From Herbiconiux sp. L3-i23 (GTDB lineage: Bacteria; Actinomycetota; Actinomycetes; Actinomycetales; Microbacteriaceae): a stretch of 64,000 nucleotides of DNA. Every line of letters starts with the position of its first letter. The first letter of the stretch is position 1. The position numbers and the translations under genes are program-made. Shown piece after piece: positions 27,965 through 34,381 of the stretch. The DNA is taken from positions 2,418,001 to 2,482,000 of the forward strand of contig NZ_AP025737.1 of the NCBI RefSeq assembly GCF_023734115.1, read 5' to 3'. The notes under the pieces are model-generated. The model did not search any database. It was not told the origin of the DNA and was given only the letters and a program-made list of their open reading frames with translations.

Positions 27965-28880
27965 GAGCGGCCTCCTTCGCTGCCCGCTCCGCGCGACGCT
28001 GCTCGGCCAGACGCTGCAGCTTTTCAAGCCGCACCGCGAGGTCTTGGCTCGTCGCGGCGACAGTGATTGGGAGCTCGTTCCCCGCGAAGTACCGCAGACG
28101 CGCCACCGGGTCATCGAACACGAGCAGATCGCGCTCATCCCGCAGCGTCCACGGCGGCACACTGTCCGGGATCACTGCAACCTGGCGGCCGCCTTCTCCC
28201 GTCACGGCGAGCGGCCACTTCGAGAGGTAGAACGTCGGGAACGCGGCCGGGTAATCGCCGAGCAGGTTCAAGGCCGGGAACCGGTCATAGTCGCTGTGAG
28301 GCGGCAGAGGGGCGAGCGCGTCCGCGAGCTTCGCGCCGTCCGCGAACTGCTCCGCGAGCTCCGCGAACTCCCCAAACGCGGCCGCGGCTTTCGGATGCTT
28401 CGCGAGATCAGCCCCCGACCGGATCGACGCGAGCGGACCCTGCACCAGCGGCGACGCCTTTGCCGCGACCCGGCCGAGCGCCGACGACACTTCAGCGGCG
28501 ATCCGCGACCGGTGCGAGTCGACCCACCGTTCAGCCCGAGCCGTGAGCTGCCGGCGAGCGGCGCCCAGTAGGTGCGACGCGGTCTCGAGCGCAGCGTTCC
28601 GGCCCATCGTCGCGTTGCGCTGCTGCACCATCTCGACTGGGTCCGCGCCATCCACGATGGCGTCAGCCAGAGTGACGTCGTCCACCGGCGACCGATCGAA
28701 CGCCGGCACCTCGAGCGAGGCCACCCGATCGGCAGCCGCGGTCAGCTCACCCCACCCTTCGATCTTTGGTGCGACCTCGCGGAATAGCGGGTGCTGCCCG
28801 ATCGCCGCGTAGTTGTAATCCGCCGTCGGTGACGGGAAGAACGGCGACCGCCCCTCCACCACTGTCTGACTCATGCTCAC
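27957..28880 (-). CDS. Large hypothetical element protein
   Basis: 307 residues, the longest unrecognised protein of the early operon. The middle is a long Ala/Arg-rich helical region (about 95-200). A predicted beta-rich domain follows (FPTFYLSKWPLAVTGEGG, then VAVIPDSVPPW), and the protein ends in a basic coiled coil. No catalytic motif and no membrane helix are visible. ATG 28880 overlaps the upstream stop (ATGA); an ATG two codons later is equally possible. A structural or DNA-binding role cannot be chosen between. Confidence 0.65.
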   Translation of the reverse strand: MSMSQTVVEGRSPFFPSPTADYNYAAIGQHPLFREVAPKIEGWGELTAAADRVASLEVPAFDRSPVDDVTLADAIVDGADPVEMVQQRNATMGRNAALETASHLLGAARRQLTARAERWVDSHRSRIAAEVSSALGRVAAKASPLVQGPLASIRSGADLAKHPKAAAAFGEFAELAEQFADGAKLADALAPLPPHSDYDRFPALNLLGDYPAAFPTFYLSKWPLAVTGEGGRQVAVIPDSVPPWTLRDERDLLVFDDPVARLRYFAGNELPITVAATSQDLAVRLEKLQRLAEQRRAERAAKEAARG

Positions 28881-29083
28881 TCCTTCTCGGCGCCCAGCGC
28901 CGCATCCTCGACCTGCTCGAGCTCCCCCAGCAGGTCATCCATCGCGTCGACCGAGCGACGCAGCTTCTTCATCAACAGACGCCACCGGCGCTCGTGCTTC
29001 CGCGCCTTGTCCTTCCAATACGCCGCCTGCTCCGCATCCGACATGACCCGAACCGGCACACCCACCGGGAACCCCTCACTCAC
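28877..29083 (-). CDS. Small coiled-coil protein
   Basis: 68 residues with SDAEQAAYWKDKARKHERRW followed by a leucine-rich heptad helix and an acidic tail. The YWKxxARKHE pattern recurs in actinobacterial phage proteins, including some head scaffolds, but it is not specific. The GTG at 29083 overlaps the initiator gene stop (GTGA). An internal ATG (MSDAEQ) is an alternative start. Confidence 0.6.
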   Translation of the reverse strand: MSEGFPVGVPVRVMSDAEQAAYWKDKARKHERRWRLLMKKLRRSVDAMDDLLGELEQVEDAALGAEKE

Positions 29084-29574
29084 GACGCCCTCCTCGAACC
29101 CGGCGCAGCAACAGGAACGTCGGACCAGGCATCACCACTCGCTTCGCTATCCCTGCCTGTCCTTCCTGTCCTGTCCTGTCCTTCCTGTGCTGTCCCCGGG
29201 GACATGTCCCGGGGAACGTCCCCCGGGACAGCGTCCTTCTTCGCTGCAGCTCGCTGTCTGCGCTTCTTCTCACGGTCAGCCCGTCGCACGTTGTCGAGCA
29301 CCTCGAGTTCGTGTCGACTCGACTGATCGCGCCCGAAGTCGACGATCCGCCACGCCTTCCCCTCCTCAGCCCACAGCCCCTCTCTGACGAGAGCAGGAGG
29401 GCTATCGGGATTGAACTGCGGGATGAGCAGCAGATCGCCAGGCTCGACTTCGCCGTCGGTCCGGTTTGAGACGGACCAGATCAGCGCCATGACGTAGGAC
29501 CGGAAATCGACCGGGGAGAGCTTGCGGAGGCGGCGGTCCATGAGCAGTCGTTCTGGAAGTCGCGCATCGGTCAC
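29080..29574 (-). CDS. Probable replication initiator / replisome organiser
   Basis: 164 residues. The N-terminal part (DARLPERLLMDRRLRKLSPVDF, then YVMALIWSVSNRTDGEV) has the winged-helix look of phage replisome organisers. A basic linker (REKKRRQRAAAKK) and a low-complexity Pro/Gly/Arg/Thr tail follow. The DNA encoding the tail carries repeats and palindromes, as in the lambda O gene where the origin lies inside the initiator gene. GTG 29574 is chosen; it overlaps the stop of the 36-residue gene upstream. Confidence 0.6.
   Translation of the reverse strand: MTDARLPERLLMDRRLRKLSPVDFRSYVMALIWSVSNRTDGEVEPGDLLLIPQFNPDSPPALVREGLWAEEGKAWRIVDFGRDQSSRHELEVLDNVRRADREKKRRQRAAAKKDAVPGDVPRDMSPGTAQEGQDRTGRTGRDSEASGDAWSDVPVAAPGSRRAS
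29193..29230. repeat. Palindrome cluster within the initiator gene, origin candidate
   Basis: TCCCCGGGGA (29193-29202) is followed by a perfect 10-bp inverted repeat TGTCCCGGGG / CCCCGGGACA (29205-29214, 29221-29230). To its left, 29156-29192 is a run of CCTGT direct repeats. The cluster lies in the 3' part of the probable initiator gene. Confidence 0.45.
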
Positions 29575-29681
29575 ACAGCCCCACCTCGCTTGCGCCGTGC
29601 TCGCCACAGCTGCAGCCCGTAGAACGTCCACAGCAGCGCCGACGTCACGACCGCGAACACGGGATCGATGTGCTCGCCCAT
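29571..29681 (-). CDS. 36-residue membrane peptide
   Basis: Translates as MGEHIDPVFAVVTSALLWTF followed by YGLQLWRARRKRGG and two more residues: one membrane helix with a strongly basic C-terminal tail. Its ATG overlaps the upstream stop (TGATG) and its stop overlaps the initiator GTG (GTGTGA), so both ends fit the operon's coupling pattern exactly. Function unknown; candidates are a holin-like peptide, superinfection exclusion or membrane tethering of replication. Confidence 0.6.
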   Translation of the reverse strand: MGEHIDPVFAVVTSALLWTFYGLQLWRARRKRGGAV

Positions 29682-30373
29682 CAGCAAGGCACCTCCTGCA
29701 CCGCGGGAGAGTTCAGCCGGCGAGCATCCTCAGCCACCCACCGGATCCGCGACAGCAGCCCCGCGACCTCAAGCTCGGTCAGCGGCCGATCCGGTGCGTA
29801 GTCGATCGAGACCTGCCAGGGGCCGTCATCGGTCCGCTGCAGGCCGACCTGCCACGGCGACCCTTCGGGCTCGTCGGCGCCGACTGCGAAGTGACGCACG
29901 CTGCCCTCGTCGTCGACGCGGTGCCACTCGCGGAAGTGCTGGCAGCTCTCGACCTTGCAGACCCGCACCTCGGGCCACTCACTCTCCCGCCGAGCCGACG
30001 TGCGGACCGCGACCGTCGCCCACTGGGTGCCCGTCTCGCTCGTCTGCCACGGCAGCGCACCCCAGTACCCCGACCGGATCGCAGCGACCGTGCGCTCCAT
30101 CTGACGCACATCGACGGTGGTCGCGTGCGGGTAGGGGTAGAGCTTGAACAGGCGCGCATCGTGGTCGACGCTGATCTGCCCGATGCGCGAAAACCCGTCC
30201 TCGTGGTGGGTAATGCTGCGCCCTCGGATCGGCCGGTACTCGACGGTGTAGTCGCGGAACCGTGCCGCGTGCTCGATCTCGGCCGGGGAAGGCGTGTAGG
30301 CGCCCAGACGGTTCAGGCGTCCCCCGGACGGGGCCTGTGCCGCCTCGGGGGCGGCCTGTAGGATGGTGCTCAA
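29681..30373 (-). CDS. Hypothetical early protein
   Basis: 230 residues, soluble and not recognised. It has an early aromatic-rich segment (RFRDYTVEYRPIRGRSITHH), a Cys-containing middle (RVCKVESCQHFREWHR) that could bind a metal, and a C-terminal helical part. The TTG start at 30373 overlaps the upstream stop (TTGA); no ATG or GTG is better placed. It belongs to the early operon just after the excisionase-type gene and one small gene. Confidence 0.6.
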   Translation of the reverse strand: MSTILQAAPEAAQAPSGGRLNRLGAYTPSPAEIEHAARFRDYTVEYRPIRGRSITHHEDGFSRIGQISVDHDARLFKLYPYPHATTVDVRQMERTVAAIRSGYWGALPWQTSETGTQWATVAVRTSARRESEWPEVRVCKVESCQHFREWHRVDDEGSVRHFAVGADEPEGSPWQVGLQRTDDGPWQVSIDYAPDRPLTELEVAGLLSRIRWVAEDARRLNSPAVQEVPC

Positions 30374-30645
30374 CGTTCGATCTCCTTGACTGCTGTCTGG
30401 GTGTTGCGGACTCGCCCTCGACCGGCTGCAACCGGTTCGGGGGCATTCTTCGTTGCGGACTCCTCACGGTCCGCGGCGCGCTCAATCTGCAGCTGCAGCT
30501 GAGCGACGAGCGTCGGCAGCTTTCGCAGAAGCGCCGCCGCAGTGATCGACTTCTGACCCGGTGCCGCTCGCACCGCGAAGCGGGTCATGCCGTCCTTGCC
30601 GGCGTCGAGGATCAGCCGGATCTCTCCGGCGCCCGGACCCGCCAT
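30370..30645 (-). CDS. Small hypothetical early protein
   Basis: 91 residues. A predicted beta-rich start (IRLILDAGKDGMTRFAVRAA) precedes a Leu-rich helix and a disordered basic tail. No family is recognised. The ATG overlaps the stop of the excisionase-type gene by one base; its own stop overlaps the next TTG start. Confidence 0.55.
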   Translation of the reverse strand: MAGPGAGEIRLILDAGKDGMTRFAVRAAPGQKSITAAALLRKLPTLVAQLQLQIERAADREESATKNAPEPVAAGRGRVRNTQTAVKEIER

Positions 30646-30848
30646 CAGGCCGACGCCTCAGCGAACGCCGCCTCGATGAACGCCTCGACGTCGGACCGCC
30701 GGAACATGATTCGGCCGCCGATCTTGCCGTGCTTCGGCGCCTGCCCGGACGCGAGCAGGTAGCGCAGCTGCGCGGGCGTCTTCCGGAGGATCTCGGCCGT
30801 CTCATCGAGCGTGAGCAGCCTCCCCGCGTTCCCAATTTCGATATCCAC
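30645..30848 (-). CDS. Excisionase-type helix-turn-helix protein
   Basis: 67 residues, MerR-like/HTH_17 fold: RLLTLDETAEILRKTPAQLR, then KIGGRIMFRRSDVEAFIEA. This is the usual form of actinobacterial phage excisionases, which bend attachment-site DNA to steer the integrase toward excision, and also of small regulators. GTG 30848 has GAGAGGA upstream; an ATG at 30881 lies between the operator-like repeats and is less likely. It is the first gene of the minus-strand early operon. Confidence 0.75.
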   Translation of the reverse strand: MDIEIGNAGRLLTLDETAEILRKTPAQLRYLLASGQAPKHGKIGGRIMFRRSDVEAFIEAAFAEASA

Positions 30849-30899
30849 TGTGCACGTCCTCTCTTGTCTAACAACAAGCATTTCTTGTCGCTTGCCCCC

Positions 30900-30928
30900 A
30901 TATTCGAGTGCACCGCATTCGTTGTCAA
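30900..30928 (-). promoter_or_regulatory. Early operon promoter
   Basis: On the minus strand TTGACA (complement of 30923-30928) and GAATAT (30900-30905) are separated by 17 bp, close to consensus. Between it and the excisionase start lie TTGTC/GACAA repeats (30862-30891), possible repressor operators. The -35 overlaps that of the opposing repressor promoter. Confidence 0.7.
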
Positions 30929-30951
30929 GCGACCCGCCGACGACGTACAGT
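30922..30951 (+). promoter_or_regulatory. Repressor promoter, leaderless transcript predicted
   Basis: TTGTCA (30922-30927), an 18-bp spacer and TACAGT (30946-30951) place the transcript start within a base or two of the repressor ATG at 30960. No Shine-Dalgarno sequence precedes that ATG, so the mRNA is probably leaderless, as for lambda cI from its maintenance promoter. Confidence 0.55.
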
Positions 30952-30959
30952 TATTGGCT

Positions 30960-31451
30960 ATGACGAGCGATAAGGACATCGGGGCGCGAGTCGCAGGCAC
31001 GCGCGGCGGGATGTCTCAGCGCCTGCTCGCGACTCGCATGCGCGATCTCGGGTGGCCCTGGTCGCAAGCGACGGTTTCCAGCGTCGAGAAGGGTGAGCGC
31101 CCCCTCCGTCTCGCGGAAGCCGAGGCTCTCGCTGGCCTCTTCGACGTGCCAGTTGCTTCCTTCTTGCCAGGGTGGGGCAAGCTGCTTAGACAGTCGATCG
31201 ACGAACTCGAGGAAGCCACAGCGTCGGCGCGCACGGCCTGGGAGAAGGTCCGAACAGCAACTGCCAACGGCTCGGATGTCTCCGCCGAAATCTTCGACCT
31301 GCACGTCGCGGCGATGACTCGGGTCGACACGGCTCGCGCCGAAGTGTCACGTCTTCAGAACGAGTACCGCCCGGGGTCTTCAGCTTCGGAACCCGATCCG
31401 CATACGCCGCTCAGCTGGATCGGCGTTCCCCGAGATCCCGACCGTGGCTAG
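30960..31451 (+). CDS. Helix-turn-helix repressor (immunity/lysogeny regulator)
   Basis: 163 residues. An N-terminal XRE-type helix-turn-helix covers RVAGTRGGMSQRLLATRM and continues with WSQATVSSVEKGERPLRLAE, followed by a helical C-terminal half. There is no LexA/CI-type Ser-Lys peptidase domain, so release from repression would need a mechanism other than RecA-driven self-cleavage. It starts at ATG 30960 immediately after its promoter, and its last 8 bases overlap the integrase, so repressor and integrase are made together in the quiescent state. Confidence 0.8.
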   Translation: MTSDKDIGARVAGTRGGMSQRLLATRMRDLGWPWSQATVSSVEKGERPLRLAEAEALAGLFDVPVASFLPGWGKLLRQSIDELEEATASARTAWEKVRTATANGSDVSAEIFDLHVAAMTRVDTARAEVSRLQNEYRPGSSASEPDPHTPLSWIGVPRDPDRG

Positions 31452-32595
31452 CATCCAGAAGCGCCCTAACGGGTCCTGGCGGGCCCGCTACCGCGACGAG
31501 AACGGCAAAGAGCACTCCCGGCACTTCCCGTACCGGAACGCACCCACGCCCGGCGCCAAGGGGCGCAGGGCAGGCGACAGCGCACAGGAGTGGCTGGACT
31601 CCGTCACGGCATCGATCGTCACCGGACGGTACGTCGATCCTGACGCCGGCCGCGTCACCCTGCAGACATTCTTCGACGACTGGTCACAGCGCCAGGTCTG
31701 GGCCACCGGCACCGCGACCGCCATGAGCCTCGCCGTCCGCTCCTTCGACCCATCCGTCGAGCTCGCCCGCCTCCGCCGCTCGCACGTCGAGGCCTGGGTG
31801 AAGCGCATGACCACCGACGGGCTCGCACCCGGCACCATCAAGACCCGGGTGAACAACGTCCGCGCCGTGCTCCGCGCCGCGGTCCGCGACAAGCTCATCG
31901 CCACCGACCCGTCAGACGGCGTGACGCTCCCCCGCCTCCGCAAAGCCGAGCACGCCATGAGCATCCCCACCCCGGAGACCGTGGGCGCCGTTCTCAGCGC
32001 CTCAGAACCGTGGATGCACGCCTACGTCACCCTGGCCGCGTTCGCCGGTCTGCGGCTCGGTGAAGCCTCGGCGGTGCAGGTGTCAGACATCGACTTCCTC
32101 CGCCGCACCCTCCACGTCCGCCGCCAAGTGCAGCGAGCGCCCGGCGGCACCATCGCCGTCACTCCCCCGAAGTACGGCAGCGAACGCGACGTGTTCCTCG
32201 CCGACGAGCTGCTCGAGATCCTCGCCCGCCACATCGAGACCCAAGGCGTCCGAGGCGAGGAGCAGTGGATCTTCGTCGGCGCTCACGGCGAGCCCCCTCA
32301 CCAGAACACCATCAGCTACCACTGGAGGAAGACCCTCGTCGCGGCCGAGGTCGAGCACTTCAAGCTCCACGACCTCCGACACTTCTACGCATCGGGACTC
32401 ATCGCCGCCGGCTGCGACGTCGTCACCGTGCAGCGCGCCCTCGGACACGCGAAAGCAACGACCACCCTGTCGACCTACAGCCACCTGTGGCCGACCGCCG
32501 CGGACCGCACGAGAGCGGCCGCGAGCGGGCTCATCCGGAGCGCTCTGCCGAGTCTTGCGGACTCCTCGCGGACTGCGGACGCCGGGAACGCCTGA
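31444..32595 (+). CDS. int: Tyrosine recombinase / integrase
   Basis: 383 residues. An N-terminal arm-type DNA-binding part (IQKRPNGSWRARYRDENGK) is followed by a SAM-like core-binding domain (about 70-150) and the catalytic domain with Arg in FAGLRLGEA, HDLRHFYAS (His-x-x-Arg), GHAKATTTLSTYSH and the tyrosine within that last block. It is complete. GTG 31444 overlaps the repressor end. The attachment site lies 33 bp after its stop, at the end of ychF. It is expected to integrate and, with the excisionase-type protein, excise the element. Confidence 0.95.
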   Translation: MASIQKRPNGSWRARYRDENGKEHSRHFPYRNAPTPGAKGRRAGDSAQEWLDSVTASIVTGRYVDPDAGRVTLQTFFDDWSQRQVWATGTATAMSLAVRSFDPSVELARLRRSHVEAWVKRMTTDGLAPGTIKTRVNNVRAVLRAAVRDKLIATDPSDGVTLPRLRKAEHAMSIPTPETVGAVLSASEPWMHAYVTLAAFAGLRLGEASAVQVSDIDFLRRTLHVRRQVQRAPGGTIAVTPPKYGSERDVFLADELLEILARHIETQGVRGEEQWIFVGAHGEPPHQNTISYHWRKTLVAAEVEHFKLHDLRHFYASGLIAAGCDVVTVQRALGHAKATTTLSTYSHLWPTAADRTRAAASGLIRSALPSLADSSRTADAGNA

Positions 32596-32628
32596 CTTCC
32601 GCGTCATTCCGGGGCAGCAGCGCCTTCG

Positions 32629-32647
32629 CTATACGTTGAAGCGGAAC
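32629..32647. other. Attachment site, ychF-proximal copy
   Basis: CTATACGTTGAAGCGGAAC. Read on the minus strand it encodes the last residues of YchF (FRFNV and stop). The exact 15-bp match with 22099-22113 is 32633-32647. The element restores the gene end, so ychF is not broken. Confidence 0.88.
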
Positions 32648-33702
32648 TCCACCACGTCGCCGTCCTGCATGACGTAGTCCTTGCCCTCCATGCGGGCCTT
32701 GCCCTTCGAGCGGGCCTCGGCGACGGAGCCGGTCTCGACCATGTCGTCGAACGAGATGATCTCGGCCTTGATGAAGCCCTTCTGGAAGTCGGTGTGGATG
32801 ACGCCGGCCGCCTGAGGAGCGGTCCATCCTTTGCCGATCGTCCAGGCGCGCGACTCCTTCGGGCCCGCCGTCAGGTAGGTCTGCAGGCCGAGGGTGTCGA
32901 AGCCGATGCGGGCGAGCTGGTCGAGTCCGCTCTCCTCCTGGCCGGTGCTCGCGAGCAGCTCGGCGGCGTCCTCGGGGTCGAGGTCGATGAGCTCCGACTC
33001 GATCTTCGCGTCGAGGAACACCGCCTCCGCCGGGGCGACGAGCGCGGCGAGCTCCGCCTTCTTCGCGGGATCGGTCAGCACGCTCTCGTCGACGTTGAAG
33101 ACGTAGATGAACGGCTTCGCGGTGAGCAGGCCCAGCTCGCGGATCTCGGTGACGTCGAACCCAGCACCCGACAGCGTCTTGCCGTCGTTGAGCAGCTTCT
33201 GCGCGGCGAGCGCCGCATCGAGCACGGCGGGGTCGAGGCGCTTGCCCTTGACCTCCTTCTCGTAGCGAGGAAGGGCCTTCTCGAGAGTCTGCAGGTCGGC
33301 GAGGATCAGCTCGGTGTTGATCGTCTCCAGGTCACCGGCCGGGTTGACGCCGCCCTCGACGTGGACGACGTCGGGGTCCTCAAAGCCGCGGACGACCTCG
33401 GCGATGGCGTCGGCCTCGCGGATGTTCGCGAGGAACTGGTTGCCGAGCCCCTCACCCTCGCTCGCGCCTTTCACGATGCCGGCGATGTCCACGAACGACA
33501 CGCTGGCGGGCAGGATCCGCTCGCTTCCGAAGATGCCGGCGAGCACCTCGAGGCGCGGATCGGGCAGGTTCACCACGCCGACGTTCGGCTCGATCGTCGC
33601 GAACGGGTAGTTCGCGGCGAGAACCTGGTTCTTGGTCAGGGCGTTGAAGAGGGTCGACTTGCCGACGTTCGGGAGTCCGACGATTCCGATGGTGAGTGCC
33701 AC
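32629..33702 (-). CDS. ychF: Redox-regulated ATPase YchF (OLA1 family)
   Basis: 357 residues, the normal length. P-loop GLPNVGKST near the start, FVDIAGIVKGASEGEGLGN (Walker B/switch II), and the NxxE-type motif (FNVDE) that gives ATP rather than GTP preference. A C-terminal TGS domain ends in GDVVEFRFNV. It is a ribosome-associated P-loop ATPase linked to stress and translation start fidelity. The GTG at 33702 matches family N-termini. Its final codons serve as the attachment site for the element downstream. Confidence 0.96.
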   Translation of the reverse strand: MALTIGIVGLPNVGKSTLFNALTKNQVLAANYPFATIEPNVGVVNLPDPRLEVLAGIFGSERILPASVSFVDIAGIVKGASEGEGLGNQFLANIREADAIAEVVRGFEDPDVVHVEGGVNPAGDLETINTELILADLQTLEKALPRYEKEVKGKRLDPAVLDAALAAQKLLNDGKTLSGAGFDVTEIRELGLLTAKPFIYVFNVDESVLTDPAKKAELAALVAPAEAVFLDAKIESELIDLDPEDAAELLASTGQEESGLDQLARIGFDTLGLQTYLTAGPKESRAWTIGKGWTAPQAAGVIHTDFQKGFIKAEIISFDDMVETGSVAEARSKGKARMEGKDYVMQDGDVVEFRFNV

Positions 33703-33826
33703 GGGGGTCCAGAGTACCGTCCCGCCCTCGGACAGCTGGCCGCGTCTCCTCTGGCGTCGCCTGACCGCTCTATCAGGACGAATCGGACATCTGGACAGCG
33801 GACGTCCCGTTCGCCACCCTTGGGGC

Positions 33827-34381
33827 ATGCGGCCCGTCACCCAGCGCTTCACCACCTGGTGGATCGGCGTCTCGGTCGGTCTTCTCGCGACAGCGGCGGG
33901 GATCGCCGTCATGGCCGCGACGTCCGGCAACTCGCGCGCCGTCGGGTCGGGACTCCTCCTCCTGCTCGTCGGACTTCTCGGAGCAGGCGTCTCCGGAGGC
34001 ATGCTCGCGTCGATCCGAGCCGACCGCCGCGAAGAGAGATGGCGGGCCGACGGCCGCCCCAACCGCGACTACCCGCTCGACATCGCTCGCGAACTGCGCC
34101 GCGCCATCGCCTTCCGCCGCTGGAGCATCGGCGGGCTGGCGGTCGCCGTCCCCTTCGTCGGCTACTCGATCTTCTCTCGCGCCGACTACCCCGCCGGGTG
34201 GCTACTGGCCGCCCAGGCCGGGTTCGGTCTGTGGTGGACGACTACGTCGATCAACGCCCTGCGATCTCAGCTCGCGGCACAGGTCGAGCCCGCAGAGTCG
34301 GGGCGGGACGACGACGACGAACGCATCCTCGACGAGGAGCGCATCCTCGACGAAGACGTTGCGGATGCGGCCGACCGCTAA
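33827..34381 (+). CDS. Membrane protein, unknown
   Basis: 184 residues with four hydrophobic segments in two pairs. A basic loop lies between the pairs (ADRREERWRADGRPNRDYP) and a very acidic tail contains a repeated RILDEE motif. No family is recognised. ATG 33827 is the start. The stop overlaps the convergent lyase gene stop by four bases (CTAA read on both strands). Confidence 0.7.
   Translation: MRPVTQRFTTWWIGVSVGLLATAAGIAVMAATSGNSRAVGSGLLLLLVGLLGAGVSGGMLASIRADRREERWRADGRPNRDYPLDIARELRRAIAFRRWSIGGLAVAVPFVGYSIFSRADYPAGWLLAAQAGFGLWWTTTSINALRSQLAAQVEPAESGRDDDDERILDEERILDEDVADAADR

Larger units (their letters stand above)
22095..32647. mobile_element. Integrated phage-satellite-like element at the ychF 3' end
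   Basis: It is bounded by near-identical 19-bp sequences at 22095-22113 and 32629-32647. The right copy is the last codons and stop of ychF. It contains, from the right: integrase, repressor, divergent excisionase-type gene, a tightly overlapping minus-strand operon (hypotheticals, replication initiator, HNH, tail chaperone protein), then a separate unit with a leader peptide, a tape measure protein and one small gene. No terminase, portal, protease, capsid, tail tube or lysin was recognised, which is unusual for an element with intact frames throughout. Confidence 0.85.

Noticed and set aside
22095-32647. Integration-dependent immunity switch (attachment site inside the repressor gene)
   Set aside because: The att site lies beyond the integrase, in ychF, and the repressor frame is not interrupted or retagged by integration.
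32629-32647. tRNA gene as the attachment target
   Set aside because: The sequence is the coding end of ychF; no cloverleaf can be drawn around either copy.
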